A stretch of 64,000 bases of DNA from Cercis canadensis (GCA_003255065.1 QAOA01001366.1:1152986-1216985), one strand, 5' to 3'; positions 22,936-37,000 are shown, counted from the first letter of the stretch. Program-made: numbers and translations. The notes: generated from the letters alone by a model not told the origin.

Positions 22936-24200
22936 TTGCTATATCTTCAATCCCGTGCTCTCAACGTCCCTTTCCAATATCCATGGAGCTCTAGTCTATA
23001 ATGACTATCATGAAGAAACTTTGAAGAAGAGCTGGTGCTAATGGCTAACACGTTGCTAGTTCTCTCTTTACGTGGCAGCTATATAACCTTCCACGCCAAT
23101 TTACTTTTTCTTTTTTAGTCTCCAGATTCAGGAAACAAACAAAATCACAAAAAGGTCCACCGTGGTCCGTGGAGGGAAGGACCATTTTTGACTAAATTTT
23201 ATTTTGGTCCTCCATAGAGGTGATTATTTTTAGTTTGATACTTATTATTTTTTTTTAAAAAATAGAGACCTATCAATTTAATTTTAATTTTGTTAATTAT
23301 ACCCTGCTATCAACCTTAAACTATTGGGCGTGTATCATTATTTTTAGATAATTACTCTCAAGTTTTAATATTTGAAAGAAAATATTAAAAATAAATAAGT
23401 TAAAAAAAAGTATTTTATATAAAATAATTTGTAATTAAGTGATATAAAAATATGTGAGTTTTATTTTTAAATTTAAAATAGTACAAAAAAAAAGTGTTCC
23501 GAAATACATGTATGATGATAATATTTATATATAATATTTTATTTATATTAAATAATTATTATTTACTAATTAAATAATTATATATTTTATACATAATAAA
23601 TATAAATATAATAATTATATGATTAATATTTTAATTATTCTATTCTATGTGAAAAATATTTAATTTTTAATTTTTTTTTGTTATGACTCTAAATATTTTC
23701 TTAAAAGATATATTTTTAGAACTTAAAAAATAATTTTTATAACCTTTTTTACTTGAAAAAAAAAACTCGCGGACACCAAAATACTGATGAAACTGCGTCG
23801 TTTGCAATAAAAGTACACGAGGGCATAAAGGTCATTACAGATCGATCTTCAATCTCGCACTATATATACCCTCAGCTCCAAATTCTAGGGTATAAAAGCC
23901 CCAAATTTCTTCGCTCTCAAACGCTCTATCGAACCAAACGTTAACCGAGAAGAAGCAGCAGAAGAAGGAAAGAAAGAGCAACTCTCAACGTCGCCATCCA
24001 ATTCGTAATATGGATTTCAACTCTAGATCTCCGGCTTTTCTCGATCTCTTACAGATTCCTTCGATTTTTCTAGCTCGAGCAAATTTTTGAATTTTCGGAT
24101 TCTCTGTTTCTTCGTAAATTATTTCAATTTCTATGTATGTGCATAGAATCTGGCTTATGGAATGCTTACCATTGACGCAGATCGCAATTAGCAAGCAAGA
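22936..24200. other. divergent intergenic region and TFIIA-gamma 5' leader
   Basis: This holds the upstream regions of two divergent genes. 23210-23760 is very AT-rich with no coding exon. A TATAAAAG box lies at 23891-23898, followed by a purine-rich leader. A 5'-UTR intron from GTAATATGG (24006) to the GACGCAG acceptor (24180) before the TFIIA-gamma start codon is possible but not certain. Confidence 0.55.
23891..23898 (+). promoter_or_regulatory. TATA box of the TFIIA-gamma gene
   Basis: TATAAAAG lies 310 bp before the start codon, just upstream of a transcribed-looking purine-rich leader. A second AT-rich TATATATA stretch at about 23862 is an alternative. Confidence 0.5.
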
Positions 24201-26536
24201 ATGGCGACGTTTGAATTGTACCGAAGGTCGACGATCGGAATGTGCCTCACCGAGACTTTGGATGAAATGGTTCAGAATGGTACTCTCAGCCCTGAGCTTG
24301 CTATTCAGGTTCTTGTTCAGTTCGATAAGGTAATTTTAGTTTAGAGGGGGCTCACTTTGGTTGCGTATTATCCTCTCTATTATGTATGAGCTATCTTAAC
24401 TTCTAATTTGGATTTCTTTTGACATTTACTTTTATGGCATGTGGATTACTAGTCCATGACTGAAGCTCTGGAAACGCAAGTTAAGAGCAAGGTCTCCATC
24501 AAGGTAAATTTTTTAATGTAATATCTTCAGTTTTTGGTCTGAGAATGTTAAGGCGATTTGCTAGAATATGCAAGTAGCGTATTACTTACTCTACCGTTTT
24601 AGGTTCATTCAATTTGGGGAAATGAGTTTATATTACTTGTCTATTGCTATAATTTTTATATTCTAGAAGGGATTGCCGTTGTAGACATGTAGCCACAGTG
24701 GAAACAAGTGTGTAACTATAATTCTGGAAAATCTGTGTGGATTATTGGTTGGTCTGAGCTAACTGTATTTATCCTAAGTTAATAAGATCAAAAAGGTATG
24801 TTGGTTTGACGGTGCTAATTGATAAGTTTCCTTAGGAGTTTCATTACTGCCACCAAAAACAAATTTCTTTCCTAGATAGGTACTGTTGACTATAGGGAAT
24901 GGCTATAAGGGGGTGCGAATATTAGTACAAGGAGGAAAGCAGTGACATTATCAATGAATTTTTTGCGTACTTTTTAGTTTGTATTAATGGATTCTGAGAT
25001 TACAGGAAATTTTGGTCATTGTATTCTATATACAGTTTTTGTTTTTTTAGAAAGGAGGGGAGGGGGGATATAGACTCATGGAAACACAAAGTTTTTTAAA
25101 ATATTGACAATGAATATACCAAAGATCGATATGCAATATTCTATAAAAATGATTTTGAAAATGGAAACTTTTTAACATTTGGGAATTGGAAAATCCCTGG
25201 TTCTCTCTCTCTCGCTCTCTCTCTCTCTCTGTCTTCACTGAAACTAAGGGGAAAACAGGACTTTTCTTTTGTAAGTTCTTCTATTTAAACTTCTTTGGGG
25301 TTTTTTGAGTGGGACCATTTGTGCAATCAAGTTAATTCATGTTCAAATTATGCAGCTATCACCTTTTCTTTTTTAAAAAAAAATAAAAAATCTCAATGTG
25401 CATTTTCTTCCTACCTGAGTTTCATTTTTCAGGTGTGTAGTTTAGTACTTATGTATGATCTGCTGATGGCAGACATCTGAAAATAAATGGTTTTGTCTTT
25501 ATCATACCTTATTAATTCCTTTTCGGCCTTATGAATTCCTGTTGATTTTTAATTTTAATTATGTGATGACAATTATTATGGCTACATTAGCTCAAAAGAG
25601 TTCTCTTATCCTCTATTTACTAAAAGACTTGGTGTCCTGTGAATATATATTATTCTGGTCTTCCCTATTCAGATAGCTCAAAAAAGATTTATTCTTATAA
25701 AGCTTGTCACCTTGGATTGAAGTCACCAAAGTATGCCTTTTCAATGGCTTGAGTTTCTCATATTGGTTCAGGTCACATTTTTTAACATAACAAAATTAAC
25801 AATAAGCTTTAATCCCTATATTGGGGATGGCTACAAAGAAAAATCCTTAGTCAAAACCAATTGGAACACTGTCGATAAACTATTTCAATTGATATTGTCC
25901 ACCGACCTCTCGTGCAGCCTTGTCTTTCACACTACTCGAAGATAGCTTATTGTGACCAGATGAAATTCAGAGTTGAAGGTTTCTTGATTTGGCACCATTG
26001 TTTTCACTATTAGCTTGGAAGTTTTTTGAATGCTTGTTAAAATAACAAGGTTTCATGTTTGATGGGATTACTAATGTTTGATTGTGGGCTGCTATGATTT
26101 TGCGAGTTATTTTAGCAATAGTTACTCTTGAACAACTTATGGGATGTGAATCATTGAATACCACCACCTCCCACCTCCCCCCTTCTTCTCTCTCTCTTTC
26201 TTACTCTCTCTGCTGAGTCAACCAAAAACATGCTGGTGGCTTTAGCAGAAGTTCTGCATATGTATTTAGTTTTGTCTTCTGAAGCTAAAGTCTTTGTAAG
26301 TAATGAACTTAGTTCTTCTCCCTTTATCCTTCTCCCCCGTCATCATTGTTATTGTTTATATAGTTATCATGAACTGTTCAATTTTTGGATCACAGGGACA
26401 TCTACATACATATAGATTCTGCGACAATGTTTGGACCTTCATCTTACAAGATGCTTTGTTTAAGACTGAAGACTGCCAAGAAAATGTTGGACGGGTTAAA
26501 ATAGTCGCATGTGACTCAAAGTTGCTCACGCAATAA
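24201..26536 (+). CDS. TFIIA-gamma: transcription initiation factor IIA gamma subunit (3 exons, 106 aa)
   Basis: Exons 24201-24329, 24453-24503 and 26396-26536 give exactly 107 codons, the usual family length. The protein starts MATFELYRRSTIGMCLTETL and contains LVQFDKSMTEALETQV, GHLHTYRFCDNVWTF and a short C-terminal beta-barrel half (VGRVKIVACDSKLL). This is the small subunit of TFIIA, which binds TBP on TATA DNA and stabilises the RNA polymerase II pre-initiation complex in the nucleus. The N-terminal half forms the four-helix bundle and the C-terminal half the beta-barrel, as known for the family. Intron 2 is long (1892 bp) and contains a CT-rich microsatellite near 25202-25232. A candidate AATAAA lies at 26930. 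Confidence 0.95.
25202..25232. repeat. (CT)n microsatellite in TFIIA-gamma intron 2
   Basis: A CT dinucleotide run with a single CG interruption. A second, less regular CT-rich stretch lies at about 26185-26213 in the same intron. Confidence 0.8.
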
Positions 26537-28026
26537 TGTCCAATGTCCTTCCATTGTCAAAAGGAGAAATTGTTGGCGTCTGCTGTTACTATGGCAATGG
26601 TGGCAAGACAGAAGTGACCGATGATCCAATTTCTTGCAGGAACTAGCAACTATGGAGCATTTTAGTTTAAAAGCCATCAATCTTCATATCTTTAGGTATT
26701 TGATGTTACATTTGGAATACTGCGTGAGCAGTGGATGAATCTACTTTCTTCACTGTATTTTGTTTTTGTGGGCACCAGTAAATGAATCCATTTATCTCCA
26801 GACGACTTTATGATTGAGAAACAAGTTATAAAGACTTAAGCAGTTACTGATACATTATCAATTATGGAGTAGAGTCTAAATCAACTAATGTTTTTCCTGC
26901 ACAACAATTTTATTTCTAATTGAAATTCAAATAAAAAAACAATTGTTTTTAATATCTTGAAAGTGATTTAAAGTGAGGTTCGTATAGTCTTTTTTATTAG
27001 TGACAAAGACAAGTTCCAAAACTAAAAAGCAGATATGGAAAATGTGGGTGAGCAAAGATATGAGTGGAGAAAGAAAATACATGCAGAATATTTTCTTATT
27101 GAATGCTGTTTTTCTGTTCACACTTGGAGCATAGTTGGGCAATTTATGAGTAATTGGAACCAAATAGAATTTCCCAAAATACCAAAAAAAAAAAAAACAA
27201 ATAGAATTTCTAAAGTGTTGCTATTGTCACCTATGCAGATGGGGCATAATGGTAACCAAATTTTAGGTTGTTTACAGTTGAAGAATAGACTTGCCATAGT
27301 GTTAAAATTAGGAGGCTTTTTACTATAAATTTACACTTTCTTTAGAGTGCACATATAATATGATATAAATTTAAATGAAATTTACTTGAATTTTAATTAT
27401 GTAAAACCCTTTTATAATATAAAATAATCGAAAAAAATTATTAAAAAATGTATCTTTCTTTTCACTAAAGTATAAAATTTGTCGTAATTTTTTCAAATAA
27501 AATTTCTTTATTAATAATGGGGAAATGAAAAATGTCTAGCGAAAAAAAAAAAATACTTGTGCGTGCATCAAACACCAATAAAAGCGCGGGAAGAAGTGAA
27601 CGTTTCAACTTGCAACTTGCAAGGCTTAGAATCATCTATATATACTGCCTCTAGCAAATTCCTTTCGTTGGGACCTTCTAAAGTAGCTCTGGAAGCCGAA
27701 GCATCCAATTCGTTTCCACGTTTCCCCTAATTTATATTCAGCGATAAAAGTTCAAGTAATACAAATTCCCACTCTAATCTTTCAAAATATTGGTCTATTA
27801 AATCTACTTTGTATATCAAAGAAGAGGCAAAAAAGCGCTGTTAGAAGTATGGGCTCGATAATGACAAAAATTTACAATGAAGAGAGCCGAGAGCATCTGT
27901 TGTTGGATTCTACTTTAACAAAGATGCTTGCCATTTTGAATAAATTCGATAAGGCATTTCTTCATATAAAGCTTATCGATGGTCATTGGAACCAATTCGG
28001 TTCATTTCACCGCGAAAAAGGTTGCT
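26537..28026. other. spacer between TFIIA-gamma and GWD2, including GWD2 leader
   Basis: No conserved coding exon. It holds the 3' flank of TFIIA-gamma, an AT-rich part (27340-27550) and the presumed GWD2 promoter, with a CTATATATA box at about 27637. The presumed leader contains a 65-codon upstream ORF (separate entry). Confidence 0.55.
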
Positions 28027-28046
28027 ATGGCGTCGTCCAGGCCTAA
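27849..28046 (+). other. upstream ORF overlapping the GWD2 start codon
   Basis: This 65-codon ATG ORF lies downstream of a CTATATATA box (about 27637) and overlaps the GWD2 start codon (28027) in another frame by 20 nt. The peptide is not recognisable. If the transcript starts near 27670, this ORF is in the leader and would be expected to lower translation of GWD2. The transcription start is inferred, so the ORF may be incidental. Confidence 0.35.
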
Positions 28047-31000
28047 CAACACTCCCCAGGTCCCTCGAGTTCATCGTTTTGATCTAATAGAAGGAATGCA
28101 GCTTGAGGTAAAGGTCTTCGTTGATTTGTGAATGGTGGCTTTGTCGTCTTTTGAAAACTAATAATATTCATTTGTTGGTTCCTGTAGATTAATATATCTG
28201 GATCTTCGGAGAGGCACAATGTGAGAATTGAATTTCAACTCAAAAATTGTACAAGGACTTGGATCCTTCACTGGGGTTTTGTCTTCCATGGAAATAAGTA
28301 AACCAAAAACATAGCGCTGTTTTTACTATATACAATAATTGGAACGCATAAATAGAATTTTTTTTTAAAAAAAAAATTGTATCGTATCTTCTACAGGAGT
28401 TGGTTCATTCCTGGTGATAATTCTTCAGGAGCGAAAACTTATAAGCAGGGTGCATTGCAGTCACAATTTATGAAGGTTGAGTCCTTCTGAAAATTCTGTT
28501 CCTTGACTGATTTAGTTATAATTGATGGTTCTCGATATAATTTGCAGCATGGGCAAATATATATGTTGGTCATTGAGTTGCGTGATCCTAACATACATGC
28601 CATCGAATTTGTTCTGAAAGATGGCAGTCATGACAGATGGTTTGCCACAAATTCTTTTCGCTTTCAATTTTTTGCTTGCATTGAGCTCCTCCATTGTTGC
28701 TTAATTTCTGTGTTCCTAGGTTGAAATTAAACAATGGGAATTTTCGAATAGAGATACCCGCAAGTGATGTTCCTGTATATAATTCAAGCATACCAAAGGA
28801 TGTGATAGAAAAGAAGGCATATTCACTGTGGGAAAATAAGGGGAGGCCCATAAGGTCACCTCAACAACAGAAGGTAGTTTAAATTATTACAGCTGGAAAT
28901 ATATTCCTTTTGATTGTTATATATACCACTTCTTACATGCTGTTTGTCATCCACTGGATTTCATGATGACTTGTGGGGGTTCAGGGTATACTGTACGTTT
29001 CTTGTGGTGTCTATATTGTGGCTTATCATAGGAGTGACAGGGAATAAGAAAGTACTAAATTGTCTTGCAGGATATACTTTTTATATTTTCCATTCAAGGA
29101 ACTCCGTGTCACATGCCAGATATCAGAGGGAATAGAGAAAAATAATTATAAAATTAGAGAACAGAAGAGAGAAGTGAGAGAATGGAAAGAGCAAGGAGAA
29201 AGACGAGAGGCTATAAGCACAAACTCTCAATAAGTCAATCAATCCTCGAAACAGAGACTGCCAGTGCGCTTGTAACATTCTCCATCTCCACCATTTCTGC
29301 CATGACTAAGTCAACATTTCCTCTAATCTCAAATGACAAACCGTTTATTAAACTGTGTCCCATGGATAAGTAATTTACACTGTAGCTCTCTTTTTAACTT
29401 ATGATGCATTCTCCACCGTTTTGTTGAACATTTTGTCAAATTAACCTTATATCATGAAAATCATGTTCTCATACCATAGTCTGAGAAGTTATTACCTAGG
29501 TGCATTGCCAACATATATTAGACAAAGAGATAAGGTCTAAAAGGCCATATCATCAGTTTATTTTAATTATTGCTATTTTGTTTTTAAGGAGTCTTTTCTC
29601 GTATGAAGGTTTTCTGTCGTCTTTTGCTTTAGTTATGATGCACTTGCCTTACTTAGAATAACTGGTTATGCAAACTTTATGTTAGCGTTTATGTATCTCC
29701 TCAAGGAATTTTAGTTTTGTTGGTATTTATACTGAAATTTTAGTCCCATTGGTATTGACAGTCTCCTTTTTACTGCAGCAAGACTATGATGAGGCATTGA
29801 GAGAGCTCCAAAACCAGTTGTCAAAAGGAACATCCTTGAATGAATATCAGAACAGTTATCTGACTGAAAGTACAAAACGTGTGCATGGTAATAGAGATAA
29901 AGTCAGGAGTGTTATGCTATATTCTTACAAAAGGAGATATAATGTTGAAGACTGGTTGCAAAAGCAGTCTTCAGGGCATGCCAAAAGTACCTGTCAGTCA
30001 ACATCAGCTCTGATGGATCTTATAGAGAAATCTATACGGGGAACAGATGTATTATCATGGCAAAGTTATCATGTCCATAACTATGAGATTGTGGTTAGGT
30101 TTCTTGTTATGTTGAAACAGTTTTTTCTTTATTGATAAAAATTAATAATTCATGAAACTTCTTAATCTTGTGTCCAATATATAGCCTTGTATCCCTATAA
30201 GAATTACTATAATTTTCATTGATTAATTTTATGATTACATGATAGATAAATATACTAAAAAAATTTGATGCCTCATTTTTATATAGCATCGGCTAACATC
30301 ATAATGTACTTAAAATGCTACATAAGACGATAGGTGTATCTTGCTCTTCTTCTGAAAAGGATCTTTGGTCTATCTCTGAATGGAATCATCTAATCTTCTG
30401 AGTTTTCATGGTTTTAAGGCTTAATTTTTTTTTCTAATTTCAATAGAGGAAAGTTTTTGTGTAGTGGTACAAAATTTGTTGGGAGGTTAGTAATGTATTA
30501 TCATGGCAAAGCTATCATGTCCATAACTATGAAATTGAACTTCTTAACTGTTTCTAAATTCTTTGTGCATATCCAGGTAATTTCAAAGATCATTGCTGGT
30601 GACTGTCACATTTTTGTTGCCGCAAACACGAAAGGTACTACAGTGCTCCACTGGGGTGTATCAAAGTTGTCTCCCAGTGAATGGTTGGTGAGTTTTATGA
30701 TTCCAGGTTCCTTAGGATCTTAAAGAAGATGACTGTGTAAATTTTTTAACTGTTGTAGTTACATATATTTACCTTATTGTCTGCTTTTCCTGCAATATGA
30801 AGGTCCCACCACAAGAGATATGGCCTGAAAACTCAAAAATGGTTTCTGGAGCATGCCAAAGTTATTTTAGAGATAAGTTTACGGGAAATGGATCCTTTCA
30901 GGTGACGGGCACTGTTTCACGGTCCTTTTATTCTGGACTTGCTTGTGTGTGTTATTTAGATTGGTCCACATACTGACTACACTCCTTTTTTTGGCTTCAA

Positions 31001-34000
31001 ACAATTCCCCCCCCCCCCCCCGGCGCCGCCCTCAACAAAAAAAAAGAAGATTGTGGATGTCAATTTGCAGAAAAGAAATTTTGCTGGAATTCAGTTTGTC
31101 ATCTGGACAGGTGGATTTTGGATTAAAAATAATGGTGCCAACTTCTTTTCTGGAATTAAACCAAGCAATCCAATTGAAAAGGTAAAATCATTCTTTAATT
31201 TTAAATTTTCCTCATTGAATATTGCTTATCCACCTAAAATGTTAGGATTTTCCTAATAAATCAGATTTCAGAACATCATGCGTGTAATTACAGTTACCAA
31301 TTATCAGTACTGACTTTGTAATGCTGCTTGTTTCAAGATTGCATTTCATGTATGTTGACATGATCCCCGCATGCCTTCACTGAATCCTCCTATCTAGAAT
31401 GTCATCAATAATTGTCAACTCTCTGATGCATTCAATCTAAAAATCTAACGATATTGGTATTACAAGCCAAGAATATTCACATATGGGTATTATTTTTAAC
31501 GTAGATCAAATGGAGACTTCTGATCTATATGCTTCACTCCTTCTATATTGCCTAGAATGTCCATCTCGGTTCATGATATTATTTTTATTCTAACTATTGT
31601 CCCTGAACTCTAATACTTTTTTTTTTAGTTCAGTCTGTAATTTAACTTCATCTCATGCCCGTATTGGAAACTTAAATGCCTTACATACAGTTCAATCAAG
31701 ACGGGAAAGAGGTTCTTAAATGGTTACTTGATGAAATTTCACAAAGAGAGAAAGAGGCTGAGAGGTCTTTGATGCACAGGTGAGACTGATATTAATTCAG
31801 ATGATCACTAAAATATTTGATTTCATTTACGTGAAAGGAAAATTATGATTATTCTAAATGGAGTACTTTCTAGCTACCTCTTTGTCTACTGTCACATATG
31901 GGCAGGAGAACATTATAATATGACAAATAGAAATTTCTATAAGAAAGCAAATGAAATTGTGTGTTGCCTTCTATTTTGTTGCACAATATTTTCTCTTATG
32001 TACCCATCCTTGCTCAGGTTCAATATAGCCACCGAGCTGACAGAGCGTTGTAAAACTGAAGGGGAACTGGGGCTGATTGGAATATTGGTCTGGCTAAGGT
32101 TCATGGCATGCAGGCATCTCACATGGAACAAGAATTATAATGTGAAACCTCGGTAAAAAAAAATAGTTATGCCATCCTTGATTTAATTAATCTCCACAAA
32201 ATTTCTTAGTGCTTGATATTGCCATGTAATAACCACATCACTTTTTTGTTCTTTTTAGGAATTTGGATTAATTGGTTCAATATCACAAGTCATTGATGTA
32301 TTGTCTGTGAAAATAATGAATTGTATATGCCATATGCAGTGAAATAAGTGAAGCTCAAGACGGGTTTACTAATTTACTACTAAGGATCTACTTGAACCAG
32401 CCACATGATAGGGAGATCGTGAGACTAATAATGAAATGCGTTGGTCGTGGAGGTCAGGGTGATGTCGGTCAGAGAATCCGTGATGAAATACTTCTGATTC
32501 AGGTGTATGAAAATGAATTTTTTTGCAGAAACAACTTTTTCCTTGCATAAATAATTCATCTTTCGGTTTTTACCTTTCAGAGGAATAATGACTGCAAGAC
32601 AGGCATGATGGAGGAGTGGCATCAGAAGTTGCACAATAATAGTAGCCCTGATGATGTAATAATATGTGAGGTAACCTAGCAAGCAGGGCAGTGACTGCAC
32701 TATTTATCCTATGTTTTCAGGTTTTTTGCTGTGTCTACTAGAAATCAAGTTACCTGATTGAGTATTTTCTTTGAATAGAAAAAGATTAATTTTAGTTATA
32801 TCCACACAATCATTGTTCTAAAAATTTTCAAGGTAGTAGTGTCATTTTCCTTATTCATCTTAAGCTATTACTGGTCTAACTTTGGCCTCAAATCACCTCA
32901 TGCCAATCTGCTACGAAGTTGGGTCATTTTATCTAGTCGACCCTAAGTTGATTGTCGATACTCCTACCAAAGATCAAAACATAGTACTGGAATGCTGGCA
33001 ATATGGATATGGTCTGATGAAATAGATAGGAATAGTTCTCTAAGTCATAATCTTCATTGTGACAGGCAATTTTAAATTATATAAGATGCGGGTTCAGAAT
33101 TGATGTTTATTGGCAAACACTGAATGCAAATGGTCTCACGAGAGAGAAACTTGCAAGCTATGATCGTCCAATTTTGTCAGAACCACATTTCAGAACTAAT
33201 ACGAGGGATGGACTTCTCCATGATCTCACTGCATACTTGAAGACTTTAAAGGTATTCAGTAGAGTTAGGAGAGGCGCTTTATCCTTTTAAATTTAACATT
33301 GTCATAAGCTGTTGACTTAGGTTTGGCCTTAAAGTGGTGTTGTTGATTAACCATTATTATGCTGTGTCTGAAGATACATATCAGATTTATTTATTACTGC
33401 TTTCTCTTGTGATTCAGGCTGTTCACACTGGTGTTGACCTTGAGTCGTCGATTGATATATGTTTGGGTTCCTCTTTCAAGGTGATGATTGCAGATGTTTG
33501 AGTATCTCGTCATTTTTACCTTGCTTTGCTTGATGTCATGTCCAATATTGGATCTATAATTAATAATATCTTGATTTCCTTCTTGGCGTTTTAGGACAGC
33601 AATGTTACAAGTGCAATCAATCATAGCTCTGCTGCTGGTTTGCCATTGAAACTGCTGGTAGTTTTATTTCCTTGGCATTTTAAGTCAACTTATGCATAGA
33701 CGGTTTTTCTCCTATGGAACTTAGTTCTGCAGCTAAACATTAGAAGTATAAGATATTTGTTGGTGGGCGTGTTTATAGCCTGATCTTTTCTGTGGTCTAC
33801 AGAAATATTTAAATTGTGCTAATGGAGTATATATTGTCTCATGGTCAACTTGTAGGAAAGTCTGAACTTTGTCAAAGCACATGTTGGTGATACCAATATT
33901 AATCCATTGATGGAGGTCAGTTTGCATAAGACTTGCTAAAATATATGGCTTTTATGAGCAATTAACTTTGAAAAGGTCAAAATTGTTTTCTCAGAAGTTA

Positions 34001-37000
34001 CTGGAATCACGTGTTGAGCTTCGCCCTATTCTGCTGATGTCCCATGGTAGATTAAAAGATCTACTTTTCCTTGATATTTCTTTGGATTCAGCAGTTAAAA
34101 CAACTATGGAAAGGGGACTAAAAAACATGAACTTTGCAAATCCACCGGTAACTATATTTATACCTACTACGGTTACATAATTGATCAGGAGTAATTATTT
34201 ATTTAAGCAATATAAGTTTTAACTAAGCTTATTTTCTTGTAATTGTCAGGAAGCCTTATTTTTCTTCTCCTTGATGCTTGAGAACCTATGCTTGTCTACT
34301 GTCAATAATGAAGACTTCATTTACTGCACAAAGGTATATGTCTGACACTGTAAATTTCTTTATCTTTATCTGATGGACATTGTGGGGAGGTCTTCCTATG
34401 GTTTTACTTCTCTTCCTTTGTGCACTGAATGGTCAATGAAATTCCTCCCTGCATTTGTTGGCATGGCGCTGCCTTCTAAAGGACTGGTATCGCATCTGTG
34501 AATCATATAAATCTGGTGATAGTCAGTGGGCATTACAGGCCAAGGCTATACTTGACCGGTTGCAGCTAGTACTTGCTGAAAGGTCTCAGAATTATCAGAA
34601 AAAGATCCAGCCAAGTGCTTTATATCTTGGTAATTTGCTTGGTGTTCAGAAATGGGCGGTATGTTCCTCTGATTATCCTGGAATTTGGAAAGCAAAACAA
34701 AATTAGAGGTTTCTGGGCTTTGGCCCTGTGTCTTATAGAATTTCTTATATTGGAAGTTTTTTTTTTTCATAACTTTCTGCCATTGTCAGATTGATATTTT
34801 TACAGAGGAGTTGATAAGGTCGGGATCTTCTGCTACTCTTTCAATTCTCATTAATCATTTTGACCCTATTCTTAGGAAAGTTGCAAATTTAGGCTGGTAA
34901 GATTGCATTGTACACGTTATTGGTGCTTAATATATTTGATTAACTTATATTGTCTTCAAATAAACTGGCAGAGTTTTATGTTCTTTCTTTAGAGATAACT
35001 TCTGATAGAGGCTCCCTGTTGCTGGTTTATAGGGTTTATGCTCCACTGATTGCTAATATTTTTTATTGGCAGCTGGCAGGTTATCAGCCCAGTGGAAGTG
35101 TCTGGCTTTCTGACCTCTGTCTATGAATTGATGACAATTCAAAATAAAGTTTATAGAAGGCCAACCATTATTATTGCTACAAGAATAACAGGAGAGGAGG
35201 AAATTCCAGATGGAGTGGTAGCTGTGCTAACAACTGATATGCCAGATGTTCTATCCCATATTTCCATCAGAGCAAGAAGTAATAAGGCATGAATAATTCC
35301 ATTCTATTCTGTTTCTAATGCTTTATCTTTTGACCATACACATTTGTTTCAATTTGGCACGAGAGGCAAAGTGCAACTAAAATGCTTTGACGTAGAAGTA
35401 GAGATCTAGTATATGATGCAAGTACTGTTGTGCAGGTATGTTTTGCCACGTGCTTTGACCAGAATATTTTCCAGCGTCTCAAGTCAAAGGAAGGTAAAGC
35501 AATATCAATAAGATTGAAGTCAACCGATTTGATTATCAGGTACAAGATCCAAAGGTCACTTGATCAGTACATTATCTGTGTTTTTCAGTGATCTTAAAAA
35601 TTCATCATTTTTCTTTTGTGTTTGTAGTGACATTAATAGCTCCAATTTATCTCATAATTCCATTATTTCTTTCTCCGTTCCTCGAGGAGTGACCTTAAAA
35701 AAGAAGACTTTTTGTGGTAAATATGCTGCTTCAGTTCAGGAGTTTACTGGTGAAATGGTAAGATATTATATATTAGTTCCATTATTGCTTTGCAGTGAAC
35801 ATAATATCTTGTTTACTTTCATTCTTTAACCAAGGTCTTCTGGATATTGAAGGACTTACCTTCAAGTTCCATGTGCAAGTAAGCAGTCAATGGTACAACT
35901 AAAATGTACTTCTGCATTAATTTTTTTCTTTTCTTTCTCCATTAGATTACATTTTCTGCCTTTATAGCTATAGTAACCTAACAGAAACAGCATGGTTTCT
36001 TCAAAGGTGTTTCTATTTCTAGATTTTCCACGCATAACTAGAACCTGGAGGCTGTGTTTTTCCAAGTTGTAACGCCATAAGAATTCCACCAACTTTTCAC
36101 AAATACCCTGTTAATCATCATTGCCTCAGCATCAGCAATGATACGAAAGTCACCAAAATGATGCTGCCATCTCCTCCTTCATAATCTGCTATATAAAGAT
36201 TTTACAGTTTTATCCACCATCACGACCATCAGCAATGCATCCAGTATGAATTTTCTATTCCCCACCTGCACCTTGCACTCTCCTTTCTCTTCATATCACC
36301 AGGCTGCCGCTGTTGCTGTTCTGACAGTCAGACATATTTCCTGTTTCGAAGTAATAGAAATGCAACCTAATGACTTATTTACTGTTTTGACAAAATTAAA
36401 AGTTGAAAATGGAAATGCAAGCAAGTAGCCAACATTACATGGAATTCTGTACTTATCTCCCAAAATATGTTTGAGGCAGGAGAAGTGCTGCATGCTTTGT
36501 TGCAAGTTTTAAAGGAAACCTTGATACTTGGAATGTCATTATACACTAGTGACCTTATTGAACTTCTGTTACATGTAGGCTGGTGCGAAGTCTTCCAATA
36601 TTAAATTTTTAAGTGCAACGGTACCATCATGGATTAAGATTCCAATCTCACTTGCCCTAACATTTGGAGCCTTTGAGACTGCTTTACAAGACAAAGTTAA
36701 CAAGGTATTCTTCACTTCTTTGTACAGATAGTGAGTAATTATTGTAATGCTTCAATTCTTTTATACAAATAACTTTGATTGTATATATTGTCCACAAATA
36801 CAAATATGAATAATAAAGTTCAATATTGAAATGATGATAACAGCTTAATTGAGATTATGGGGTCTAAACCCGCTGCCATATTTATGGATCGGTTTTGGTA
36901 TAGCTGTGAAATTTATGAAAATAGTAGCATCCACATAGCCACAATCTAAAAACCAAGCAGATATCCTTTACACTCTTCTTTTTCCCTAACTGCTAACGTT

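Noticed and set aside
23150-23760. AT-rich, repeat-looking segment upstream of TFIIA-gamma
   Set aside because: No defined ends or target duplication; simple AT-richness explains its look.
27035-27328. 97-residue open frame between TFIIA-gamma and GWD2
   Set aside because: No recognisable protein; it contains a poly-Lys stretch from a poly-A run and no splice or start context.
29110-29350. Purine-rich stretch with possible retroelement flavour in GWD2 intron 5
   Set aside because: No terminal repeats, target duplication or coding could be found.
36246-36428. 60-residue open frame in GWD2 intron 24
   Set aside because: No resemblance to GWD or any known domain, and the flanking exons join cleanly without it.
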